Shown here piece by piece: positions 21,438 to 33,400 of a stretch of DNA of 64,000 nt (positions are counted from its first letter, which is position 1; every line of letters starts with the position of its first letter). The notes below the pieces were generated by a model that was not told the origin of the DNA, made no database searches, and saw only the letters and a list, made by a program, of their open reading frames with translations. The translations under genes and the position numbers were made by a program. This stretch comes from Ligula intestinalis (lineage: Eukaryota > Platyhelminthes > Cestoda > Diphyllobothriidea > Diphyllobothriidae): contig JAYGXS010000003.1 in NCBI GenBank assembly GCA_036362985.1, forward strand, positions 50,390,050 to 50,454,049, given 5' to 3'.

Positions 21438-24400
21438 GTCAAGCATAATCCAACAATCAAATTGTTAAAATGTGTCAATCACTAAAACCTTGAAGTTGTG
21501 GCGGTCTTTTGTAATAGCAATTTTTTAGCAAAACACCTCCAGGAATATCAAGTGGGAATGGCTGAACAGAATGAACTAGATGGTAAATTTGTACACAGAA
21601 ATTACAATTCTTCAGACTTATTGCTCAGCATGCAGACTGGACTTAACCAGCTGATAGCTATTTCCGATGAGGCCGAAAAAGTTATGACATTTCATCGCAC
21701 GCTGTTGCTTTGGGTACATGTCTCAGAGTTTCTGAATCCCTTCTAGGAAATAAAAGCAGACAATATGAGGACAGCATATGGCTTCGCCAAAAGCATTGTT
21801 TGGAAGACAATAGAACGTGACTTCTATCTATACGTCTACAGTCAATTGTCTTACTGGCTACGAAATACATACGATAAAGAGGACAAAGAAAACGTAAATT
21901 AATTTGTTTCGTATAATAAGACAGGTTAAATCAAAGCTGCAAAATGCTCTTAGGAAACTTAAAAGCATTCTTACTTTATCTGTTGGTATGGATTTACCTT
22001 CGATCGTGCCTCAGTATCGGGCTTTTTTACGCGAGCTTGACGGCTGTGAACAGGGTCTCGATTCGATGACATTGGAGAAAGCAACAATTGAAAACGAGGC
22101 ACTTCAGCTTCTGGAACAGGTAATGTTTTTGCGAATGATCAATGTTACCCAAATACCACAAACACCCTTACAATATACTAGAAATTGCTATAAATAGCTA
22201 TAACTATGTTAGTTAATTTATGAGGCTCATATATTGCAAATTAAACTATGAATTAACAGATAAATTTTGACTCTTTTCTGATTGAACAAGGTTTATTAAA
22301 AAGCATGTTTATTTTATTTTAACACAGTTAATTTATTATCATATGCCTCACATATTCTTCTAAGGTTGGGTAGCGAGTCGGCCTGCCGTAAATTTTTTCG
22401 GTGGGTCATATTATCGTCCAGATAAAAGCACGTTTTTCTACCACGTGATTAATTACGCTAAGAAAAGTTCTTTATGAAAAGATATATGTCACACATACAT
22501 ACTGGACAAAATCATGTGATAAACGAATAATGTTTTTGCACAGCACAGCCATTGCCTAGCCATGGATGGAAAGTTTCTAGTGTAATTGGCATACTTTAAA
22601 ATGTATATATAAATCTAGCCGTTAGAGCCTAAAAATTTTTTCACAGGCACCAACTCTCAATTTTTGTAAATATACAGAGCTGAATATGACCAGAGGGATT
22701 ATATTCCGCCTGGAACCCAATTAGTAAACTCTGTCAAGTGTAATCCAGTCAGTAGATGTTACGTGGGAGCAGATAAAATTCACACTAACAAAAAAGTTAC
22801 TTTAATCACATGTGATAAGTAGCAAACACAACAGAGTTGAAGAACGACGATGTAAATATAGTTTTTATTTCAAATATCACGTATAATTTTTAATGCAGTT
22901 GATTTCAGGTGGCCAATAATAAGTTCCTAATATAAAAAGTTTGAAAAATGAAATGGTAGGAAAATATTTCTTCCTCCATCCTGTAAAAAATTTTAATTGA
23001 ATATAGGCTGATAGTATCTTTCAAATTTTAGCATTTATTATCGCATAAGTAAATCGATATTTGGGTGTTGAAAGAAGATTTTGTGAAGTTTCTGTAAGCA
23101 ACATCTAAACTTTGAAATATTAAAACTTTGACCCTTTCTTCAAACAGACATCCCAGGAGTGTGGACACAACATACGTGTTTATGACAGACTAAATGAATT
23201 TTCTCAAGCATCAAGTTTCGACAAGTCTTTGGAAAGGTTCGTCTTTTGTGAAAGTGTTTCAATTATTTTTGCGAAAATTCCCATTGAAAAATTCAGAAGA
23301 TGAATTGGCGAACATACGTTTGTTTTCGATAATTCTCATCAGGCCTTTACATTTATAGCATGGTTAGGAAAGGGTCAACTAAAGGGTGTTAACAGTTCCA
23401 TTCTAGCACATCTGGTAGACTCTGACCATCGCGTGGATGCCAAAGAGGCCTTCCGAGTTATCTACAAGGTACCCTCAAGCTACTCAAAATTTCTTGGACA
23501 GCGTCTCCTGGCTACGGCAGAAGCGGCCGCAATCAGGCTACGCCGACCCATCCTTTGAACCCAAAAGAATTTCGTTGCGGCACCACAGTTACCATGGTGA
23601 AAAGCTGCTAATCCAACAGCCAGTGGCTTGACACTCAACCGACTACCAGCTCCCCCTAACGCGGAGCAAATTTTGACCCCGTTTTGACCCCCCATTCCCC
23701 CTCCCCTGACAACCGTCCTTCCTTTTTTCTACTAACCCGCATGGTCAATTTACTTAATTACCCTATAAATGTAAAGGCCTGATGAGAATTATCGAAAACA
23801 AACGTATGTTTCAATTATTTTGAAGCAATATCTTCAAGTTGTATTCAACAAGGGAATTTTAACTTACCTGAAAGCATAAAGTTTGCTCGGACTGCTTTAG
23901 GATACTTAGATTGTCTATTATAGTTCTTTAAATGCTTGAGGTACCCGTCTTGATGCACAGCTGAATAACGAATTATTTAAACCCTATTAGTTAAAGGCTT
24001 TATTATAAAACGGAATCACTTTTAATACATCTGCCAGGTTCGAATGACCATAAGATTCACAAGATTTCATGATTTTCCATTAAAACGAAACAGCGAATGA
24101 GAAAAAAACTTAACTTTATGACATTTGCGCATGATCTTTGCGACGTGAGTTAAGGTAATCTTTCTAACATGGTTTAATTTGATAGTAATAGTTGCAAGCA
24201 TTGGATTAAGTTTTGTGCCATTGTTTTGGTGGCCAGCATGTGCCGTCTTTTTTTCTAACATTCATCATATTAGCCCACCAAAAACACTCAGAAATCAAGA
24301 AATGGTTCACTAGAGGAAGAGAGACTTTAGCATACCTATTTCTTCCCTCCATCTTGTTTCTGTAAACTAATACCGAAAAAAGAATTAATGTCGACAAAGT

Positions 24401-27400
24401 CAGTAATTTTTAAACTTTCTCGAGCATATCATTGTAAATCCAACACGCGCTTTGATGATACAGAGTATTTAAAGCATAATTTTGCTTTACAATATTCTTA
24501 CGACAGACGCGAAGCAAATGCACCGCTTAATATTCGTAAATTGCCTTTCATCTGATATGCGACAGCCTAAGAGCCTTTATTTTGGCCTTAAAAACAAAAT
24601 GCTTAAAGAAATCTTCTGCAAAAAAGCAATATTTTGTCTTGGTTCAACTGTTTAGGTTTGTTCGCTTGTGTAGCGAGCGACTAAACTACTTTATTTTCTA
24701 CAACTAGCAACAATTTTGTTCTCCCCGCATGCATACATCTATCTTTCCTTGTCCACTTAAAGACTAGGCACCCCACAGGTAGGCTTTCAGACCCCACTGC
24801 GTTCCGCGGCGAGCGCAAGCCCACTGCAACCAGCCGAACCACCAACACCGTTGCTAGCAACCAGTCAACCATCAATACCGAGGACTTTACCAGACGGTGA
24901 AATTGGCTCCCAAGTTATTCCATCTACAATGCCTCTGGTTGCGACGGCTGTTACTGCGGAGGGGGCCGGTAGAAAAGTTTCAACACCTCGTAGCTTCGCC
25001 GTGTAAGTTCTACGTTTTACACTGTTTAGTTGAAACAGCAAGGCTGCGCTTTCAAGGGCTATAAGATATTTGAAAGTATGCACCTGTCTACTTGAGATTA
25101 CAGCACGCATGTACCTTCCTCCAATTGGCCACATGGTTGATGCGTTGGACCAGCAACAGGCGTTATTCGGGCTGCATGACCTTAATAAGTATCATACATG
25201 GGGAGGCACGAGTGCGTGATTTCACACCTAGGCGCAGGCTCACGCCCCCACCAGTCGCCTGTGCCCCAGATGCCCGATCGGCCCGACAGTGAACTAGTGT
25301 CTGAAAGAGAAGAGCAGGAGTGAGCTCGATTGTGGGATTTAACGGTTTTCAGCGCACATTCCATCCTATAATTAAGCTAACGTCCTTTTACGCTATCACA
25401 GAGCACTAAAAGCCGTGACTTTGAAGGCCGCTTATTGAATAGAGTATTTGTTCTTTCCCGCAACCTTCATATCTGTTTCCAAATTTAGTCTCTTTGACGT
25501 TCCCATCCACTTCAGCTTGGAGTCACGCCTTTCTTGGTTTTGTGAAAAAATGATCTGTTTTGTGCGACTCAAGCATGCTCGGCACATGTTGATGGAATAT
25601 TCGTTTTGCTACAACATCTGCGATCTGGAGGATAACAAAAAGCTTGTGTGCAGGTTACAGTTGTAAGCACATCATTGAAAAAGCTAGAATCAATTATGTT
25701 GATGGTTTAGTTTGTATGTAGACCATGTATCTATGGGTAAGAAGGTGACGCTCAAATCAGCGCTCGCCTTCTTGCAAATGTTATGCATTTGAGGAATGAG
25801 TGAGAAAGCATTACCCTTCTGTGGATAAATTCTTAATCTAAGATAGAATGGGTTACTTTTGTAGCATTAAAAAAGTCATAGTGAAACCATATGAGTTTCT
25901 AATAAAAAAAAGACCAGGTTACGAAGCCAACAACCGACTCAATTCAGTTCCTTCCTTGACGTTTATATGAAAAAGGATCCCACACTAACGCATCTACTAT
26001 TAAATGTCCCACAGGCATCTATGCTTGACAAAATCTGCAATAGCGACGTGATCCTTTCCTTCTCCTCACACTTGCGAAATTTTGAAAGGGATCCACAAAA
26101 GGCATTATTGGAAAAAAATAAACTGTTCTATTTCTTGAAGAACGCAACATAGTAATACTGACAGCATATTCCGGTAACCCGGAACTGGTCTGATCGACCC
26201 ATCACTAGCACGCAATCACTTAGCTCGGAGATCCACTTTGTAAATGAGTATTTATCAACTAGTGAAGAACTTGGAAACATTGCTAATCTGCTACATGGTA
26301 TTAATAAGTACTCATCAACAGCGACCATCCATAATTGATCAAGTGACGCTAACCGATGTTAAACAGAGTATTTGTGTTAATTAGGTGGCAACAATGAAGG
26401 ACTGTTCAAGTTTTACAACAAATATGCCGTTTGTATTTGTTTGCATGGCAGGCAGCGAAGAAGAGGATGACTTAAATATGTCAGAAAATTATTTGAATGT
26501 GTAAAATAGTGACAGACTACCTTAAAGTTAGTCAAAGAAGAGGTTATCTGCATAAACTGAACTTGGTTACCTGGTCATACCTCCACTAAAACGTACTTTC
26601 TGGCTGATAGGAGGACTGCATCTCTTTGGCTACTAGCGTATTCGGTGCTGATTTATGTAGCAAAGAGATTCTTTATGCTTCACTTTCCAGAAAATTTACC
26701 TTATCGTTTGGTTTGAGCAGCAAGTATTAGGAAAATATAAGGCGCAATATAATACTGGATATTTTCTCAACGGCATGCACAACACAAGTCACAAGCAACT
26801 ACTTGACTGGTTCGAAACGTCACAAGTCCCCTGTCCTGTCGGTCCCTTCAGCCATCCATTTCCCTTTTCCGCATCCTTCACCATGAGTATACGCAAGTTT
26901 CCAATACAAGCGAAAATGCGAGTCCCAGGAAGTAATTAGGAAGAAGCAGGTGCGGTATCTGGGACTAGATATTGCGGTGTAACCCCAGGATTGTTAAAAC
27001 GACAATATTGGCTTCTCATTCAAGAACATTTCCATTTAATTCCGCATTTGGGATGAACAACAAATTCAGCATGTTCATGTCCTTTGCCTGGTCACATTAA
27101 GGGACCATTACCCATTTAGGTAACATTTATGTCATTTAAGTTTCTCAGACTCTAATGCGTTTTTTTCTCTCCCACGAGTAAAGATGATCTAACACGAGTT
27201 ACGTTCTATGAGTACTCTTCTGATACTGTATTCAGTGACGATTGATAACACGTTTTTGTAGTTCACATCGGCGGGATAGCCAGACTTTAGAAAACAACAG
27301 CCTAGGGGTTTTGTCAACACGGTCGCCGTTTATGCATCACCTCTACCATAAAGCCTTTTTTATCCGGTGTGCTGCTGCCCTCGACAAGATCATTTTTTGC

Positions 27401-30400
27401 GTCGCCTAACTAAATATGTCCCCAAGGTCATGCTCATATCCAGCCCCCCAGGGGTGGCACCGCCTGAGCCAAGAGCGGATAAAGTGTGTGTTCTTCACGT
27501 TCACCATAAGAGTTGCGTAAGTTCACACACTTCATCGCTGGAGCGCGACATCTTCACTTAGATCTAGATTATCCCAGTATACCTCCCAGGTGCAAAAGTG
27601 TCAAACGGACTGCTGTTTTATGTAGCTTAACTAGATACTACCCTTCTTCCATTCATGCAAACGTTGCTTAGAGCTTCAGGCTGTGACTCCGCTAAAACAG
27701 TGAAGTCTTGTTAGAGCTCCATCAGCCTCCCCGTTCACATTCAAAAACTCGTGGCTTAGAATACCTCGTTCTGCCAATACAAGCGAGAGAACTACTTGAG
27801 TCATAGTTCACGGGCCCCCAATCCATCAAAAAGTGCAACGATTTGCCGAATCCATATTCAATCCTCAGATTTAATTTGGCCAAAGCAAGCCTCACTTGAG
27901 GAACAGGCAGGCCACCGCCTCATCGTACGCCAACACCGGAGAGCCAGACGGCCGAGCAACCATCATGCCCGAGCTCACCGCCCGTGACGAAAGTTCAACA
28001 GGTCAGAGCCCGCGTGCCATCCAACAAGCAGTCCACGCACAAGAAGGCAATTAACGTTAATTGTTGCTGTATGCTTGCAGCAATGACTGTGTCCTATAAA
28101 TACTGCAAACTTCTGTGCATGCCTTACCTGTTTCTGCTACTCATGTCTCTTATGACGAATCCGCGACGGATATCAAAACGTCAGGCGAATAAACATATTG
28201 TCCCAGCGATCGAGTCTTCTTCTTCTTCTTCTTCTTCTTCTTCTTCTTCTTCTCAATGCCCCATTCTTGTGCACTGATACATGGGAGTCTGTTGCTTACT
28301 GCGTTGTTTTCAACCAAAAGTTGTCCAACATTTGTAGAAATGAAAGGATTACTTGTATTGCCGCCTAAACAGGACACGGAAATAGGGACCCGCCGTGCAT
28401 TTAAAAAGGAAGGCCTTGTGACCAATTTTTAGGACACGCAGATATTCCCCTGTCTTGACCCCTAAAACCACCCCTTAGAGAAATTTAAACTTGAACCTTT
28501 CTCTTAATGCTTGCCTTACTCAGCCAAGAGATGAATTAAAAAGATAGGTTTTCTAAATAATACGGAATTATACTAAAATATAGAAAAAAAGCACTGTACG
28601 CGCAAATAGTAATCAAAACAGACATGACATCGTTGAAATATTTTTTGTCAGATATAGAGACTCGCGACACACTGACATAAGAACAATGTACCAAAAAGTA
28701 AACGAAATAGAATATTCATGTGTATTTTCCATAAAATATATTTGCATCTATAAGGGAATTGAAAATCAATCGAAAAAAGATAGACGACATCAATAATCAG
28801 TTTTTTCAGAATGCATTTTTGAATGCAGTCGAAAAGAAGTTTTTCAAAATGTCGGTGTTCTGAAGCGATTGAATTTTTTTAGGACTAGGCTAGAGGATTA
28901 TTACTATTAAAAGCCTTACTCAAATAATCTCTTCTCATCGAAAAAAATTGTGAGTCAGGCCAACGATCAGTTATTACCCTGTCCTGATTACTCATCCAAT
29001 GGTGCACTATCGATCGGTACAAGCCGTGCGAATGATGAGATCGATCAAACCACCGGCCACGATTAGTGCTCTGCGCTATCACTCTGTTCTAGGTATGGAA
29101 AAAGACTTATAATTTTGTTGTGTTGTGTTTTTGTGTTGTTATGTGCTGTGTTGTTGTGTTCCTCCTTGGGGACTCACACAAAACATAGTTAGACGGCGGT
29201 AACGTCTTTTTGGCTACCGTTAAAAAAAGAAAATGCTAAAATGTTGGTAAACCTTTTAGTAGACGTGCACTCTAAATCTCATGTTCATGTTTTTGTTCTT
29301 TCCCTCGAAAACCCTGCTCATCTGCCTGTTTGACATGCGTCCTCTTGCGACCTATAGGACTCGTCTAGCCGGACCCGTGGGCCCGCATTCAAGTGCGCCC
29401 TATAGTCCCCGCCCGACTGTCGGCCCCTATGGCTCTGCTTTGCGCTCACCCAGTGCACCCAATTATCGGCTACCACAACCAACGGTTCCGCCTCCGGCGA
29501 CGTCGGTCGCTTCGCAACCGCCACTACCGGCTACAAATATTACACCGCTAGACACCAGTGGACAGAACAGTCACTACACCAACCTCATGAGACCACCTGA
29601 GCCGCGTACAAATCCGTTTGTTCCCACCTGGCAACCCCCTACGACAACCAGCACGATGCCACCTGTTGAACAGCCGAAACCGCCGTTGACTGAGGACTCG
29701 GCCTACATAACCATCCCTCCAGCAAGGGAAATGATGAACCCGTAAGTTCTGCTTTACCTCCCAGGTTGTCTGTTGAGAGCAGAATTTCAGGGTGGGGTGT
29801 GAGGGGGGGGGGGAAGATACTCAACACTAAGGTGGCAGCTACGTGAGTGCCAAATAAGAGCACTCGACTGCAAAAAAATTGTGAATTGACGTGTCGCAAA
29901 GGCCCATATTTTCGTGAAGGTTGATAATCCTCAGGCAGACGGTTATATTACCGTTAAAGGAGAGAAGAGGTTTGCTAAGGATTCCAACCTACGAATTTAC
30001 TATAAGATGATTTTGGCAGATTTGACACAACTATGAAAACAAATTGAACGGCCTCGATGGATTCAAACCCATGACAGCAAGGAGTAGGCCTCGTAGTTCA
30101 GATTTCTAGGGTGTTGGCTGTACTACAACCTCTCCTCTGCGTTCGTAAGTCAAAATCTCAACGAGTCTACCGATGTTTGTTACAACTGCGTCAAATGAAT
30201 AAGAACTTTGGTTATTTTACACATTCATAAAAAACAAACAACTCTGATTTGGTTAGGTAATTAAATTTACTTACGCATTTGTGACGGTGGATACATTTTC
30301 AACGCCCACATTTGACGGGTAGTTAAAGCATATTTTTCGACTTATCATCACCAGCTGTAGACAGTTTGCGGCAGACATTTAAGTCGCTTGGGGTGGATAA

Positions 30401-33400
30401 TCGTTTGTGACTCATGCAGCTAGAAGCGTGAACGTGCTAGCGCACCTGTACATATCGAAGCTATAAAGCCAATGGAAGACAGAAAATTGACGTGAAATAA
30501 AACGTCATCATCTGCGTATTCATGCGTCAGCACCCGAATTGTTTCCTGCGTCAACTCCTTGGATGATGAACAGTGCAACAGTTTGTCATCTTTGGATAAC
30601 GTTGGACTAGGTAACTTCTGAAACTGAATCATACTGACAGAACAAGTACTCACCCAAAGTCCAGATACATGTCTTATGCCGATCCTGCGTTACTGCTATG
30701 TGATAACGTAGTTTAATCTACTGACTGCCTACTCATGGCTTATGAATATCAGGCGATTATTGCACAGTGTCTGATTGATTTCTGCCCAAAAACTCATATC
30801 AAGTTTCGGTTTGAACCTTAAGAAGGCCTGTACCGAGGAGCTTACTGGGGTGACAGTGTAGTATGGGGCTCACTATGGAAACCAAAACCCCAGAATTATG
30901 TGATTCGGGATCGATGAAAATAGGCGTTATACGGGTTGGGCATTGCGGGGGCGCAAAAGCGAAAATAAAGGAATATATCAAACGAAAAGAGGAAACATAA
31001 GATACAATCACTATAAAATACTAATGTATAACAACGAAAAAGCGTGCAATAATTGAATACTACATTCAAATTAATCAAAAATATAACAAAATAAACGGGA
31101 GTTAAATAAATTACTTTTATTAATGAATAAAATTATAATAAAATCATAAGAATAAATTACCACTACCCTTGGTCCTGTGTTTCAGAATCCTAGGATTTTG
31201 GCTTTAGTAGTAAAACGGAAACTAGATTGTTATCCTTACTCGAATCTCGCCCATTAATTTCCTCGGAAATCAACTATGACAGCAGAAGGAAAAGTAGGAG
31301 TGGTAGCGTGAAATTATCACAAGCGATTCACCACAAGTTATTCGGTTGAGGTAGAGCTTCAGCCTGTACTGGAATATCGTCTGCAAAGAGGACTGAGCGT
31401 TCTATTCCCGTTGATTCAAACAACTTATCGGCCTGCGTGGTCATAGATTTCTCGAGAGGCATTGTTGCGGTTTATCCAGCGTCTACCGCCATGGAGCGGA
31501 TCAGGATGCAATGATAAATGATCTCCATATAATACTGTAGCAACTCTGCTTAAGGTGGTACTTCCATCTCTTATAAACGGTTGGTTTATATTATCCAATC
31601 TGGACAAGTGATTACCCAGCTCCGTGATGAGAATACAAGGTCACTTGTAGCTGCTGTTTTTAGAACGGGGCCGTCAATTTGTGAAAATATCATTCAAATG
31701 AGAGGCCCAAGTGTTCCAATTAATTTTTAGAATGATCGGCAGTCCACAGCGGGCTGCAAATGGGCTTGGTAACCGATGGATGAGCGTACCTCTAACTTAT
31801 GTGTGCCCCCAACGCAGCCCACAGGACAAAGAGTCTATGTTTCAAGGGTTAGGAAGCTAGATTTCTTACTGACAAGTCACGAGTTCAAGCCTCAGGGGTT
31901 ACAAAAACCAGGGATAGATATGGCGGGCAGATCACGGTGAATAAACCAGAAATGGCTATTTCACTCATCGAAACCTCACTCCAACTTCCATCTCCCGTGG
32001 GCTGGCCAACTGTCCAACTGTATGTCAACGAATAACACCAGTGGAGCAGAATGTGTCAGCCTTATGGATTTCCATAGTATTTCAAGTTAGTTTGAAAACA
32101 GTATGACAATATTGAACCGAATTCATTATAAGATTTCTGTAAAAGCCTTAAACTTGGTCTAACAATAAAGAAATATAGTGATCTCATACGTCTTAAATTG
32201 GCCACAAAAATATTCGTCCGTTGAGCAAGACTGAACTCTTAAGTGCTACTATACATGGCGAGTTAACGGTGAAGGGCCGTAAGAGTGAATGCTATGATAA
32301 ATAGCTGATTTATATTGTATTTTGAACTCAAAGCCTGTGATACTCCCTTTGCCTCTGCGATATTTGTATTTACTAAAACAATTTGAGATTTTGCCGGCTT
32401 TGTGCAAAGACTCATGGATTATCCCAGCCAGGAAGAAACAGCCATAATTACGGCCCGTGCACCTGCTTTTTCTGACACCCGTTAACCAACGGTTTTAATT
32501 ATTTGAAAAGGTTTACGTGTACTCAGAGTCCTTGTAGCCCTTCAGACCCAAAGCACTTCTTTTATCGTCAAAACCGCCCAGGAGAAGGTTTGTGAGTGTA
32601 CTGTGGCCTTTCCGTGTGTTCGAAAGTTACAAATACATAAAACCCACAGCTTTTGAATTACAATAACGAACAATTATATCTAGTTGCTTTTAAAAATATT
32701 AACAGGCTTTCAATGTTAGCTAATTAGAAATTGCCCGCACCGACACAGAATGTTGCTTGCCCTGGAGATAGTGTTAGAAATCAAAAATCTTCCCGCCAAT
32801 TCTCAGCACACTGAAATTTTCTGCACATATCGGCAGCACTCGGTTCTTGTCAAAAACCACGCCAATTTATTACTGATGGCAGCCAGGATTGCGCACACAC
32901 AAGTCAGCTTATGTGAGCTGACGAGTCCTGAGTGCTTGCCAAACCATGACTCAACCAATCATTGACTTGCTATTACGTCGTTTTCGCTCCCCATGTTGTT
33001 TTTGCAAAGTGCGTGATAGCGGGATAATTTTAAAGAAAACTGGTCTGCAATTTATTTAACCCTTCAAGGAACTGGAGTGCATTTTTGGGGCAATTTGAGC
33101 TTCGTAACTCGAAATTACAATTTTGATTGCCGACTGGCTATTCTAACTGCACACGTGACTGTTGTATCCACAGCAACTCATGTTTTGTGCAGGGTAAGTC
33201 TGCCGGAGAGGAGGCGTTGAAGCACCTGCTGTCGCTATCACATGCGCAGATGCTGAGAGTACTCCTAGACACTCACGTGAGCACTTCGGTGAGCTTGCCG
33301 AAGTGAAGCAGTTTACGCCAGATCGGGCGGCCCCAGGAGCACGCGATTGCAGCACTTAAACTTCAGGAATGTAAGGGGTGTGGGCATGTTTAGCTAGGTG

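Larger units (their letters stand above)
23256..23821 (+). mobile_element. 5'-truncated Penelope-like element with target-site duplication
   Basis: Direct repeats GTTTCAATTATTTT (23256-23269 and 23808-23821) flank an insertion of about 540 bases. Inside, a perfect 47-base inverted repeat (23312-23358 and 23763-23809) brackets a GIY-YIG endonuclease remnant on the plus strand. Penelope-like elements carry a C-terminal GIY-YIG domain, have terminal repeats that may be inverted, and give target duplications of this size. The right inverted arm overlaps the duplication by two bases. Confidence 0.75.

Noticed and set aside
29101..29160. TGTTG-rich stretch as a possible regulatory repeat
   Set aside because: Short, irregular low-complexity sequence in an intron with nothing to link it to regulation.
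29318..29524. Minus-strand open frame opposite the Pro-rich exon
   Set aside because: It is the antisense shadow of exon 7; GC-rich coding sequence often leaves such frames open.
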